Of a DNA stretch of 64,000 nucleotides, positions 15,086-34,869 are shown one piece after another. The number at the start of each line of letters is the position of its first letter. Within the stretch, counting starts at the first letter, position 1. The stretch is from Sipunculus nudus (taxonomy: Eukaryota > Annelida > Sipuncula > Golfingiida > Sipunculidae), in assembly GCA_026874595.1 (NCBI GenBank), contig CM049311.1, positions 5,803,676 to 5,867,675 of the forward strand. The letters run 5' to 3'. Made by a program: the position numbers and the translations under genes. The notes beneath the pieces are model-generated. The model did no database searches. It was not told the origin of the DNA and saw only the letters and a list, made by a program, of their open reading frames with translations.

Positions 15086-15900
15086 CTCAATATAGACACA
15101 CGCCATTCGTCCAATATTTCTTTGTTATTTTTTCGTTCTTGTTTAAAATGGAATTGGCAATGTTTGATTAATAAAATAGGTTCATGAGAAATAAAAATTT
15201 TGCAAAAATATAACGATGTAGGAAACTATATTTCTAGGATGTATGGCACCCAAAGCCCTCCTTCTATCTTGAGCCACCCCTGGTAATTTATCATTACAAG
15301 GTATGGTTGTTTGGAATAACCAATAATTAATTATGTATGATTATATAATTCAGTCTTTAATAAAATGTATTTTACTACAAGTAACACCAAACATATTTTA
15401 TGTCAATGGGACAATCACAATTTTCATTTAAATCTGTTTGAGGTAAGTATCGAGTGGCCAGTTCAGGTGCATGAATAATACATAGGTCTATTGATTGAAA
15501 TAACAATTATTAATATCGATATATCGGCATATTTATCCAACCATGACTCTGTTAAATAGCAACTTTAACATAAGTTTCCACAGAAATATAACAGACAATT
15601 TATGTTTTTATATAATAAGATTCACATCTTATTCAGTTTGTGATTAAAGGCCCCCTTACACGATAGCTGAATCAGAAGAATGAATGCAAGGATCATCCCT
15701 CTTAACTATTTACAAATTAAGACTACTTGATATAGAACAACTGTGAACTAATAAGAGCAGTGCTAGTAAGAGCACGTTTCAAGATATAAGGTACCTATAT
15801 AGTTAAATATTAACTTGAAGAAACCACGGCTGAGTATCATCAGCGCTTACATTATCAGCGGTCCACGTGGAGCAAAGTACAGGGAGTACGTCATTGGTGT
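15086..15900. other. Sequence upstream of alpha-tubulin gene 2
   Basis: AT-rich; no coding feature. It becomes distinctly more GC-rich from about 15840 as the promoter is approached. Confidence 0.4.
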
Positions 15901-15914
15901 ATTTGCGGTATAGC

Positions 15915-15990
15915 ATCATCGTGGCGCCATGGCTACGGCCCCTCGAGGTGGGACCTTTATAAGCGCGCGCAAACCGCCACGCTCTCACTT
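15915..15990 (+). promoter_or_regulatory. Core promoter of alpha-tubulin gene 2
   Basis: A TATA box, TTATAAG, lies at 15957-15963. An initiator-like CTCACTT has its A at 15987, exactly 30 bp from the first T of the TATA box, which fits the usual Pol II geometry. The segment is GC-rich (GCGCGCGC after the TATA box). A TGGCGCCA palindrome at 15922-15929 is a possible factor site. The start at about 15987 is a prediction. Confidence 0.7.
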
Positions 15991-16097
15991 GCCTTTCTCA
16001 CAGGACCCATCAACAGTCCACGTTTGTGAGGGACGATCGTTTTGATTTGCACCCAGCCGATCAACCTTTTGTCAACAGACCCAAGCCGGGCAACAAA

Positions 16098-16100
<3 letters not shown>
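15987..16100 (+). other. Exon 1 of alpha-tubulin gene 2: 5' UTR plus ATG
   Basis: The predicted transcript start is at 15987. The only coding bases are the ATG at 16098-16100 (context CAACAAAATG), followed at once by the strong donor GTAAGA at 16101. A first exon ending exactly at the initiator Met is a known arrangement in animal alpha-tubulin genes and supplies the Met missing from exon 2. Confidence 0.85.
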
Positions 16101-23160
<7,060 letters not shown>

Positions 23161-23343
23161 AATTCCCAAATCAAATCGACCTGCAGAGTCATTTTAAGGA
23201 CCAAAAAAGATCATTATTTAATATGACACTTTGAATCTACGATCCGAATAATCAACGGGGGATTAAAAAAGAGACATCTATTGGGGACACCTTGTATTCA
23301 CTTTCAAGATATCAAAGGTTTCATCTGATTATGTGACCTGCTC

Positions 23344-23349
23344 AATAAA
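23344..23349 (+). promoter_or_regulatory. Polyadenylation signal AATAAA, alpha-tubulin gene 2
   Basis: The first AATAAA after the stop codon, giving a predicted 3' UTR of about 200 nt. Confidence 0.6.
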
Positions 23350-23359
23350 TAATTTGATT

Positions 23360-24940
23360 TATATTCGCTTTACCTTTCTCTTAGAAAATCCTTTAAATGC
23401 TTTTCCTTCTTTTCCCCTTTTCTGCCCTTGGTAGATTTCGACATATTTATTTATATAACACAGTTATATAACAAACAGTTATGGCTTATGTAAGGTTTTC
23501 TCCTTGGCTCGGATTGCGGCGTTCAACACTTTTTAGGAACGTGGAGAAACGTTGAGGAATCACGAACCGTGGAAGGGTCACAATACACCCATGATCATAG
23601 CCATAAGCCAACCGGGTCGCCAGGGGTGAGAGCTGAGCGTGTTACCACTCGCGTTTCCAGGACCCCTATCTGGGATACATTGTAAAGTGAACATGGGACT
23701 GATAATTTTGTATTTAGAGATCCTTTTATGTAAACGGCGAAGAATAGAGATTGCCTCCGATCTTAATTTAAAATAATTTATCTTGAATATAGTTACCGCC
23801 AGAAAGCCAAAAGGTCTTATCCTAATCATTGACTTGTGGGGGTAGTAAAAGTACCGCCAGATACGTGAACACTATATGTGAAAAATGTATGAACAAATCT
23901 GAGAACCGCTCAGTTGTAATTGAAAATACATGTACTTAAGATTAAAGGGGGCAATCACCTATAAAGCATGTTGAATTAACACGACAAATAGCGTCCTTTC
24001 GTTTAAATAAATTGGTACCTGCCAAAATATTGCCTGAAACCGATGGCTTATTCCTGTTCAGATGGTTAAAAACAGTGGACCAGGCGCGATCATAGGCGTC
24101 AACATTAACACAGGATGCATTGCCCGAGTCACAACCTCGTCAATCAGGAGAAGCCCTTTCTGACTTGGCCCCAAAAATATAATACATGTTCCCGCTGGCT
24201 GAAACATCGCATGTTGTGGTGACTCAGGCCTTAGACCCGATACACGTGTGAGACATGTCATTTTCGCTGAGACCCCTTGACCTTTCGTACAATTCTAATG
24301 CGACAGCTTTTACAATGAATTTACATTCGGCCCACGGAGCGTAATATATATCCAGCTGAGATGTATGAGAAGACATGAAGGTCAATGTATTGACTAGTTT
24401 GGACTACTCTTTGTTTGGGATCTATCACACATGAGCAAAATCGGATCTCCGGACACGTGACCTTGTTATTGTAAACAGACACACGTGAACTGTGTTTACT
24501 AACGCGTAAACACATAACAAGATGTTAAACATTTCAAATGAAGGTACTGAGATGGGATGATTTTGCCTGGAAACTTTTGTAAAAAGCAGTATGAAAGAAT
24601 AGGCATAATATTGCTTCTGATTAGATCCCATTAAACTGAAGACTAAAAATGTTTGTGTGGAATTCTTCCTCCGACCATATGTTTGCGAAGGAAATCACCC
24701 TTGGTTAGCGGATATATATATATACATGTGTGTTCAAAGTTAAGATATGAATTTAAAGCTTTGTATAAACTTTATATTAGACTATTTTTGTGAGCCATAA
24801 TTCACAGTTCATTCACTTACAATACATTTTTTTCTATTATGAGATAAATACATGCACACAAACAACGAACGTACTACACTGATTCAATGGAACCTTAATC
24901 ACTTAACATAGAAGATGTAGTCCTCCTTGTTTCAACTAGG
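23360..24940. other. Intergenic, nothing recognised
   Basis: AT-rich with a short ATATATAT near 24714. No coding exon or dispersed repeat could be supported. Confidence 0.4.
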
Positions 24941-24949
24941 GACCAGTGG

Positions 24950-26977
24950 GTCTCGACGCTCAGCTAAATTTGTCTATAAGGATATTTTAAAAGAGTTTTT
25001 CAGAATGATGAGCCTGTGACCTTTACCAATGACCTTGTGACCAAAAAATCTGACAACTTAAAACCTTGAACTTGCAGCATTTCGATTATTGTATCTATCT
25101 TTTAAAAAAAATTGTCCAGTGACGTTGACCTCTGATCAGGTAACCTCAAAATCTACAGATTTCCTCACTTTGGGCAAGTAAGCCAAGTGTGAAAGATGGA
25201 AAGTCTGGGATGAAAAGTTTGATTAACAGTGCATATATAATCCTTTTAAAGATGTGGCTCGTGTGACCTTTTATCTCTGGGCCTTACTTAAGTGGTGGGT
25301 CATTAATAAATCAAGTTTGAAGCCAACCTGTCTATCCAAAGCAGTTTATTAGCATCCAAAAACTAGAATACGGGTAGTCGACAAGCGACTACGTCTATCC
25401 GCCAAAATCAGAGTGGAACGGGTGAAGTGAGGCATGGATTGAGTGGCAAGGGGAAATAGAGTGAGGTGTGTTGCATATTAGCATGGATGTCTGCAGCCTA
25501 AATGTGTATGTAGGTTGCGCCACCTACCATAAATCCAGAAAGCTGTCCAAGTTGTATACATGTGCAAAATTTTAGGCAGAAAAGTCAAACCACTACATGT
25601 ATATGAGTGATTTTAGCCCACGGCAGAAAAACAGACAGACGCTGTGCAAGAATGGTTGCAGGTGACCCCTCGAGTTTTGTGTATGATAATGAGCTATGTT
25701 TGATCTATACACATGCAAAATTTTGGCCCAATCGTTCAAACGGTTCCCGAGATATGAGCTTGGATGTCTGCAGCCTGAACGTTAATGTAGGTGGCGCAAC
25801 CTGTCATAAAATCAAGAAAGCTATCCAGGATGTATACGCATGCCGAATTTCAGGTGAACTAGTCGATTCACTGCAGAAATATGAGTGATTTTAACCCGAG
25901 GCAGATGTACAGATGGACACTGTGCAAACATGGTTGCAGGTGGCGCCACCATTTTTGGGTATGTTATAAAGCTATCCAAGAACTACATTTGTACAAAATC
26001 TTTTTCCTGATCGGTCAAACGGTTCCCGAGATATGTGGGTTTATGTGTGGAAACAGACGCATAAATGGGCAGAGGAAAGCTGGACAGAGGAAAGGTAATA
26101 GGTCAACGCAAATTGGTTAGGCACCAGTTCACATGTGATCAGATAATTGGTGTAAGTTTCGAAAAAAATCCGTCAAGTAGTCTCATAGGAGCTCTCTGGA
26201 AACGAACGCGGCGGCGGCGGAACCCGGTCAAAAACATAGTATCCGCAAAACTTCGTTTTGTCGGATACAATTATTTGTGAATGGATGGACCCTGTGACAT
26301 TGACCTTTGACCCCCAAATGAAAAAGAATCTTCCCCTATTGGCAGGTGAGCAATATCTTGAAAATGAAAGGTTTGTGGTAAAAATTTGGCTTGAAATGCA
26401 AACACATTGTTTTTAAAGAAATGGGTCCTGTGACCTTGACCTTTCGACCCCAAAATCGATTAGTGGTGAGCCATATATAAATTAAGTTTAAAACCAATAT
26501 GTCAAACTAAACTGAAGTTATCATCTGGAAACTATTTTGTGAACAGATGGCCCTCTGACTTTGACCTTGTGACCCCAAAGTCATTTATGCTCTCCCAATA
26601 CTGGCAAGTCAGCTAAATGCGCAAGAAGGAAAGTTTGGGATGAAAAGCTTGGCTTAAAATGCAGTCATAATATTTTAAAATGAGTTCTGTGACCTTGACC
26701 TTTGACCTCATACAGGTTCTTGCTTTAGTGGTGGGCCATATCTGAGTCAAGTTTGAATTCCGTATGTCATACCTACCTGTAGTTATCATCTGGAAACAAA
26801 TTTGTGTGGATGGGCAGATGAACAGACAGTCAGTCAGACAAACAGATGGACAGACAGGGTAATTACTATAGGGCATCCGGTTGTGATCAATCAACACACC
26901 AGGTTTGGGGACACTAGATGGAATCACACCTGAGAACCTGACATGATATGTAAATAAATAAATAAAAATTCGTAACA
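24950..26977. repeat. DR1-bearing repeat (family H), split by element A
   Basis: Tandem diverged units of roughly 140-290 bp containing phrases such as GTGACCTTGACCTTTGACC and AAATGAAAGGTTTG. A DR1-type motif TGACCTTTGACCY occurs at 26301 and 26696, with degenerate versions near 25016, 26430 and 26561. The right end has CAGACAGTCAGTCAGACAAACAG-type repeats near 26825. The repeat is interrupted at about 25361-26273 by element A. The same family occurs at 34.9-36.2 kb. No coding capacity is seen. Confidence 0.7.
25361..26273 (+). mobile_element. Hairpin-ended element, copy A
   Basis: It begins with AACTAGAATACGGG and a 7-bp hairpin GTAGTCG-ACAAG-CGACTAC (25374-25392). It ends in a CGGCGGCGG tract (about 26207-26220) and a long hairpin (26239-26268, GTATCCGC...GCGGATAC type) followed by AATTA. 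The interior has alternating units carrying GGTGGCGCCACC or close variants (25513, 25790, 25939). The flanks rejoin as a continuous family H repeat, apparently at a TA dinucleotide. No transposase or reverse transcriptase is seen, so this would be non-autonomous. Confidence 0.7.
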
Positions 26978-29900
26978 AGGCCTACAGGCCTAATGCGAAC
27001 CTGTGCATGCTTCAATGCTGGGCCATTACTTTTCAAGCAGGCTTACATGTTTTGTATACGACGAAGGTATCAGAGATGTACATATATACCCAATTTCAGG
27101 CTGATATCCCCTCATAAGAAATAAGAAGGAATAAACACTTTGCAAAAATTATTGTAGGTGGCGCCACAAGTCTTGTATACGACAAAGCTTACGAAATATA
27201 TAAATATACGCAATTTCAGGCTGATATATCAGATTCCTCTGGAGGAATGAGCAGGCACATACACAGTGCAAAAGTCACTGAAGGTGGCGACACCTGTCTT
27301 GTGAAGCCACCAAAGACGTATAGACAGGTCAAAATATCAGGCCAATACATCAAACACCCCTTGAGTTTGATGCACTGGGCTGACCAGGCTTAGATGAGAA
27401 AGGTATTTGCCCCGAATGAACTGTGACAAATTGCTGGCTCAAGCTACTACACTGAGTGAACTCTTGACCTGCACCTGGCTAGACTGAGTGAACTTTTTAC
27501 CTGTATCTGGCTGCACTGAGTGAACTCTTGACCTGTTGCATAATCTGACAGAGTTGGCCGTTTGCCTAAGCTATAATTAGATCCAGACTGACCTTTGGCA
27601 CCAAATGTGATACAGTGGGCAGTCTGCCAAAGGTATAAATAGAATGCAGCTACTGCACTGAATGAACTCTTAACCTATACCTGGCTGCATTGAATGAACT
27701 CTTGACCTGTTGCCTTATCAGATACAGTTGCAAGTCTGCCAAAGCTATAAATAAATCCTGGCTGACCTTAAGCCTGTTGCAAAATCTGAAATAGTCTGTC
27801 AAGCTATTCAATCTAGAATCTTAATGTCTAGTGGCATGATGTAATAGATGTTGATAAACTGGTGCCAGGCTAGCTGTAACTGTATATGGTAAAATGACTA
27901 AATTCAATCTCCATACTTCAGCCAAAAATCATTCATGTGAAACTATTAAAGACAATTATTTATAAGAATTATTGCGGGATTATTCTTGTAAAATATTTAA
28001 AAAAATGACTTCAGTGGCATCAGTAGAAATACGTTTTGCAGGTTTATAACTCATATAGGAAGACACAGCAAACTGGCTAAGTTCAGCTTCCTGTTACTCA
28101 GCCAAAAAACACTGAACCGAAACCATCTGAACAAATTTGAATTATCAACATCTGAGAATAACTAGAATACGGGTAGTCGACAAGCGACTACGTGTATCCG
28201 CCAAAATCAGAGAAGGACTGGTGAAGTAAGGCATGGATTGAGTGGCAAGGGAATATAGAGTTACATGTGTTAAATATTAGAATGGATCTCTGCCACATAA
28301 ACATGATTGTAGGTGGCGCCACCTGTTATTTGAAACTATCCAAGATATATACACAAGCAAAATTTGATGTGGAAAAGTCAAACCACTGTAGATATACGAG
28401 TGATTTTGTCCCACAGCAGACAAACAGATGGACACTGTGCAAAAATGGCTGCAGGTTGCGCCACCATTTTTGTGTATGTTTTAAAGCTATCCAAGGGCTT
28501 CATTTGTGTAAAAAAATTTTCCTGATTGGTTGAATGAGTCCCGAGATATAAGCATGGATGTCTACAGCATGAATGTGAATGTAGGTGGCACCACCTGTCA
28601 TAAAATCAAGAAAGCTATGCGGGATGTATAAGCATGCTGAATTGCAGGGAATTTGGTCAAACCACTGCAGGGATATGAGTGATTTTAACCAAAGGCAGAC
28701 AAACAGATGGATGCTGTGTAAAAATGGCTGCAGGTGACGCCACCATTTTTGTGAATGTTATAAAGCTATCCAAGGGCTACATTTGTGTAATTTTTTTTTC
28801 CTGATTGGTCAAACGGTTCCCGAGATATGAGCTTGGATGTCTGCAGCGTTAACGTGAATGTAGGTGGCGCCACCTGTCATAAAATCGAGAAAGCTATCTA
28901 GGATGTATACGCATGCCGAATTTTAGGTGAATTAGTCAAACCACTGCAGAGATATGAGTGATTTTAACCCCAGGCAGATGAACAGATGGACACTGCAAAC
29001 ATGGTTGCAGGTGGCGCTGCCTTTTGTTGTGTATGTTATAAAGCTATCCCAGGGCTACATTTGTGTAAAATTTTTTTCCGGATCGGTCAACCGGTTCCAG
29101 AGATATATGGGTTTATGTGTGGAGCGTTAACGTAAATGTAGGTGGCGCCACCTGTCATAAAATCGAGAAAGCTATCTAGGATGTATACGCATGCCGATTT
29201 TTAGGTGGATTAGTCAAACCACTGCAGAGATATGAGTGATTTTAACCCCAGGCAGATGAACAAATGGACACTGTGCAAACATGGTTGCAGGTGGCGCAAA
29301 CTTTTGTTGTGTATGTTATAAAGCATTCCCAGGGCTACATTTGTGTAAAAAATTTTTCCGGATCGGTCAAACAGTTCCCGAGATATAAGGGTTTATGTGT
29401 GGAGCGTTAACGTGAATGTAGGTGGCGCCACCTGTCATAAAATCGAGAAAGCTATCTAGGATGTATACACATGCCGAATTTTATGTGAATTAGTCAAACC
29501 ACTGCAGAGATATGAGTGATTTTAACCCCAGGCAGATGAACAGATGGACACTGTGCAAACATGGTTGCAGGTGGCGCCACCTTTTGTTGTGTATGTTATA
29601 AAGCTATCCCAGGGCTACATTTGTGTAAAATATTTTTCCAGATCGGTCAATCGGTTCCCGAGATATATGGGTTTATGTGTGGAGCGTTAACGTGAATGTA
29701 GGTGGCGCCACCTGTCATAAAATCGAGAAAGCTATCTAGGATGTATACGCATGCCGAATTTTAGGTGAATTAGTCAAACCACTACAGAGATATGAGTGAT
29801 TTTAACCCCAGGCAGATGAACAGATGGACACTGTGCAAAAATGGTTGCAGGTGGCGCCACCTTTTGTTGTGTATGTTATAAAGCTATCCCAGGGCTACAT

Positions 29901-30960
29901 TTGTGTAAAAATTTTTTCCGGATCGGTCAAACGGTTCCCGAGATATATGGGTTTATGTGTGGAAACAGACGCACAAACGGACGCTGGGCAGAGACGAAAG
30001 GTCAGAGGTCAAGGTCACTTGGTTAGGCACCAGTTCACATGTGACCCGATAATTTGTGTAAGTTTCGGAAAAATCTGTCCAGTAGTCTCAGAGGAGTTCT
30101 CCGGAAACGAACGCGGCGGCGGCGGCGGCGGCGGCGGAACCCGGTCAAAAACATAGTATCCGCAAAACTTCGTTTTGGCGGATACAATTAATGTGTGAGA
30201 TTTTAGAATTTGGCCCAGTAGTTTTTGAGAAGAAGATCTTTGTAGCCACTGAGCTAAAATTGGCTGTTATGGCATATGACTAAATTAAGCTTCTCATAAC
30301 TTGGCCAAAAGTCACTAAACAGAGACCATTTGAACAAACTTCAGAAAGCACTACCCTATGATCATTTCTGTGCGATAATAAACAATTTGGCCATATGGTT
30401 TCAGAGAAGAAGTTTTTTTGTAGCCCTCAGTATGGTGCAGGCACTGATGACCCCATACAAGAAAGGCCAATGCAGGTGGTGCCACCATAACTCAATTTAA
30501 GATGTGACTCATGTGACCAACATTGGCATAAAATTTGGTGATGATAGCTCCAGCCGTTTCTGAGATTGTAATTTTAGTATGCTTTTTGGACAGATGACTA
30601 AGTTCAACTTCCTGCAACTCGGCCAAAAATCACCGAACTTAAACCATTGGAACAAACTTGAGAGAGATTGTTCCAGGAATCAAATCTGTGAAATATTGGA
30701 CAATTTGGATGAACAATTTCGGCGAAGATTTTTTAAAAGTTTTTTCATCATTTACCCTATAAAATCTCTAGAAAATGCAGTTAGCCAAAAATAAGCAAAA
30801 TCCAATAGTTTTTTAGATGACTAATTTTTTGCATAAAATTGGTTGATGCTTACTCCTGCCATTTTCAAGATGGTAAGGATTAATGTACAGACGACGGACA
30901 ATGGACAAAGGACGACAGACGACAGAAACCGGATGACGCCACACCATCACATAAGCTCAC
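26978..30960 (+). repeat. Dispersed repeat family E, split by element B
   Basis: It begins AAGGCCTACAGGCCTAATG and contains a variant palindrome GGTGGCGCCACA (27157). Tandem phrases ACTGAGTGAACTCTTGACCTG follow at about 27450-27780, then repeated ACCATTTGAACAAA units (28120 and 30320). It ends in a GACGACGGACAATGGACAAAGGACGAC tail (about 30890-30930). Element B is inserted at about 28160-30190. Related, inverted sequence fills 57.25-59.19 kb and a short fragment lies at 43.56-43.83 kb. No coding capacity was seen. Confidence 0.65.
28160..30190 (+). mobile_element. Hairpin-ended element, copy B (longest)
   Basis: Same 5' hairpin as copy A (28173-28191) and the same 3' hairpin (30156-30185), ending in AATTA. 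The interior is a tandem array of units about 280 bp long, each with two GGTGGCGCCACC sites in different flanks. Site starts are 28312, 28454*, 28584*, 28733*, 28863, 29010*, 29141, 29290*, 29421, 29570, 29701 and 29850 (* = variant). A pure CGG tract lies near 30112-30137, just before the 3' hairpin. The element lies inside family E. Short open frames at 29824-30156 are by-products of this repeat. Confidence 0.75.
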
Positions 30961-31335
30961 AATTTTGCTAAAAATAAGAAAAAAATGCAGGTGGCGCCAC
31001 CACTTTTCTGGAACTGACAAAAATATTCATGGCCAATATGCAAGGAAACATTCATGATGTTTCATGCTTTAATTATCAAGATATTGGAAGTTTTGTATAA
31101 ATTTTTTTATTAATTCTGGGGGGTACTTACAAGCCCAATAGCTCAGCATATAGGTCGCAGTGACCTTATTTCAGGTTTCAAAGGAGATTTTTTTATGGAC
31201 CTCCCTAGATTTTTAGTTACAGACTTCTAGGATCAGAAGTTACAATTTGTGCCCTGCTAACAGACAACCAGCCTGCCGAACAAACCACGGACAAAGTGCC
31301 ATATCTATATACCAGATGACTTACAGTTGACAGAA
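30961..31335 (+). repeat. Single diverged unit of the 337-bp repeat (family G)
   Basis: It matches one unit of the array at 46.07-48.42 kb in order: GGTGGCGCCACC (30990), TTCTGGGGGGTAC, AGCCCAATAGCTC, TTATTTCAGGTTTC, GATTTTTTTATGGACCTCC, TTTGTGCCCTG, a CGGACAAAG tail, and a partial AGATGACTTACAGTTGAC end. Confidence 0.7.
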
Positions 31336-33090
31336 CCAATTTTTGTTTATAATTTAAAGCAATATTAAGTACTGCAGATATTGGCAGAATACCACATCAG
31401 TAATTATTTACTAGGGCTAAGTATCGATCTGCATATTCAGGTACAATAAGTATTGCCATACACTCAATTTGATACCTGATATGTATTGATGATACGCTCC
31501 ATTTTACTTTCAAATAAATAAAAAAAAGACCACTTAATAAAAACAATACGCTCCCGAGGCAGCGGAAATCTTGCGCTTCTAAAGAAGCAACTGATTTTCA
31601 CGCTGCTAGCTTTGACCATTTATGATATATTTAGACACCAGATGGCGGTTCGTTGTCCGTTGGAAAAAAAAATGTGCGTATGATGTGACAAGCAGCCAAC
31701 CAGATTCCAATAAACAAACACTTGACAGGCATCCTGACTCCGCCAATAGCTGCGCTTCAAGCGCTGCTTGATGTCCGTTTAGGGTCGAATTTTAGTTGCT
31801 CCCTCTGTATTCTCGCATCATCGACCGATTCGATTATGACATTATGACTGTGCACGCAGCCTTTGTTGTTATGTTTCGTTTGAATTACAGCTCACCGGCT
31901 TGGCATCCTATGTGCCCAAGGCCCAATACAAACCACGTCTGGGGCAATTCTCTCTGAGCCTGTGGCCTGTTCAGACGGTTACCGGGGCGATGAGCTGTCA
32001 CTCAAAACGAAATGAACATGATTTGCTCCATGTATTCCTCGCTTGGCTGTGTCTTCCAGCACAAGACCTCATCTGATTGGACAAAAATACAGTGCTCCCC
32101 TCTGGTGTAGCAAGTACGAGGTCATAACAAAAAGCGCTTACGATATAGGAAGTAGGCCTATAGTTAAAGCGCTGTGTAAAGAACGTATAAAAACGATTGA
32201 TTAACAGATCATATGTATCTTTTATATTGATACAGTCCTATTATTTACATTTCTAATGTGATCTTTCAACTAACTAAATGAAAATGTACGTTGGCTAAAA
32301 TTAGTATCAAAAAAGAAATTACTGGCACAGTTGTTGGCTAATGCAATTAATGCAACAAAACAAAACAAAACTGGATTTTCATCATTTTTATTTCTTCACT
32401 GCACACAATTTGATTACAAGAATAAAATATAATCTTCAAATCTGCAGGATTATATAGAACTCTTTATGTAATATCATGCAACAGTCAGAGTAAATATCAG
32501 GAAATTTTGAGATCTTAAAATTGGGGGGAAATGTCATGAACACTCCTCATTATTTCATGACATTCAATATCTGAATTAACATAGTTATCATAAAATTGAA
32601 CCAATCAAATAACTATAATGGTTAACTAATTAACAATACTGAATGACAAAGTGGCAACATTATTCTAACTTTGTTTCATTTTTCAAGCCTGTAATCTATG
32701 AGAAGATAAAGATTTTAATATTTTCAGAATATTTCTGAAATATTTCAATGATTCAGATAGCTCCAAACAGGTATTTCAAAATGTCTTAAAGGGCGTATTA
32801 AACTGAATTACTGTAACATAATTGCAGAAATATAGAAATTCCTTAAAGCTAAGCTTTTTTCAAGCTCAAGGTTCTGGAATTGTTTCTCACATCAAATTTC
32901 TTTTTTTTTTTATAATGAAATGTGTTTTTGGTTATTAAGACCAGTAAATGTGAGATCTCAATATTTATGACCTATTAGTATTCCTTATGCAAATGAGAGA
33001 CAGTAATTAAATTCTGAAAAAAAATATGTTACAAAGTGTCAAGAAATCCTCAACTTCTTCACAACCACTGAATATCAATAAAATATGTAC
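31336..33090. other. Intergenic, no gene recognised
   Basis: A modestly GC-richer patch at about 31540-32160 contains sequence with an exon- or promoter-like composition, but no open frame with a recognisable domain. The rest is AT-rich and unassigned. Confidence 0.35.
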
Positions 33091-33094
33091 AAAA

Positions 33095-33545
33095 AAAGCA
33101 CCACAAAGTGCATAATAAGCCCATCTTAGGTCTTGTGACCTCTGACTTAATTAAATATGTGTGAATTTTGCAGAGATTTAAATTCATTTGAGAAACTGTA
33201 TTGGTTAATATTTATAATGAGTATCATGAATATCCATCAGATTTTTTTGTATGTCATCACGAAGCCACCATGTCTGGTGACCTCTGACCTCATTAAACAT
33301 GCATGATTATTCTCAAGAATTGAACTTAGGTGAAATATTATATTGGGTAATATTTCTTCTAAGTTTCATCAAAATCCATCATATTCCTGATAATTTATCA
33401 CAGCAACACCACAAAAAAGTGTGGAATTTGCCTAAAATCGAACTCTAGTTAGAAATCTATTGGTAAGTAGATATGGTGAGTTTTGTGAAAATCCATAGAA
33501 GCCTTGGTGATTTTTAATGGTGACAAAATTAAATGGATGGATGGA
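33095..33545. repeat. Diverged tandem units with GTGACCTCTGAC
   Basis: Two to three degenerate units of about 150 bp share GTGACCTCTGACYTNATTAAA (33128, 33283), TTTCATCAAAATCCATC-like and ACCACAAAAAGTG phrases. This is probably an old relative of the DR1-bearing repeats. Confidence 0.45.
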
Positions 33546-34865
33546 CCATGGGTATAAACATTAATAAATCCAGTCATAGAGGAACACATAAAAATACCTC
33601 ATATTTTTACAAAATTATATAAGATATTGCTCGACTGTGGCTACATGTGTTTCAATGATTATCGATCACTCATTTTTTTAAAAATTAATTTAATTACATT
33701 TTGATGATTACAATTTATACAAACATTTGTTAATGTTGTAACATTAGGCCAGAAAAAAGGTTCTCAGGCACTACCAACATCAATTTTAACCCCCCCCCCC
33801 AATCAAATATTTTTACTTTCTTCTTTCAAGAAGATAAAATAATACATTTTGATAAGATTTTATTTTTTATGTAGAGTTTTTTTTACCTGTTTAGCAAAAA
33901 ATTCTGTTATTATCATGCTCTTCCCTGATCATATGACATTAGCATCTAAACATACAAAAAACAGGTAAAAAGATAGCATATCATCACTAGGAAGTTGGCT
34001 AAAGGCAAAGAATGTTCCGACCAATGTGTGCTGGATATTGCATGTCAAGCAAAATCTGACACTTGCAATACCTTCCTTTCATTGGTCAAAACATTCTTGG
34101 CCTGTGCCTACTTCCAAAAGTAGCAAACTCTAGCAGTGGTTAAGTGAAATGAGTTATTGAAGCTGTAAAGTGACCACTGTTTCATACATACATTTTATAC
34201 ACAGATGTCAACACTGATCTACCTAAACTTATGTTCTAACCAGGTAATTCATGCTTCACAGTATATATATATTGATGATGCCATATTTTAACATTGGCAA
34301 GAAACAATCTTTTCAGCTGCAGGCCTTCCAAAGGTAAATGACCACAAAAAGAGTAAGTGCTCCGGAGAAAAGGAGTAGACGTCTGTGAAATAAAGAGTGA
34401 TAAAAAGAGTAAAATTAGCATAAATTCCAAATTTTTTATCACAGACTGAATAAAGATGTGCTTCGCATAACACATTGTATTTATGTATCGACACATATCA
34501 TTCCCAAAGTCAGAAATATACATGGTGCATATCCAAATTATTGAAGATAAGGGCATTTTCCACATTTTATGACACATGCTGGACATTTGCACACAAAAAA
34601 CGCAGAATGTCCCATTCTTGTTCTGATTGGACTGTTAAAGCAAGAGAAAAATAGTATATATACCAGAATTCTTTCATGAAAAGAAAGAAAAAAAAAAAAA
34701 GATTGCTGCTGAAAAAAGAGTGAAAAACTAGATATTTCTTGGCACCACAGGTGCCAGAGTATCCCCAGACATAGTACAGCCCCCCCCCTCCCCTTTAAGA
34801 ATAGGCCCCCATTTTTAGCAGCATAAACTGACACTTGGCAAGCAATTATTGTTTCTTCCATCTAT
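33546..34865. other. Intergenic, nothing recognised
   Basis: C-runs at about 33791-33800 and 34781-34790 and an A-run near 34687. The open frames on the minus strand (34236-34861) have no recognisable domain and are not called. Confidence 0.4.
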
Positions 34866-34869
34866 CAAT

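Noticed and set aside
29824-30156. 110-codon open frame ending in poly-Gly
   Set aside because: It falls in element B; the Gly tract is the CGG repeat. No domain, and other copies do not keep the frame.
31540-32160. GC-richer patch as a gene or promoter
   Set aside because: No open frame with a domain and no TATA/Inr or splice pattern that I could defend.
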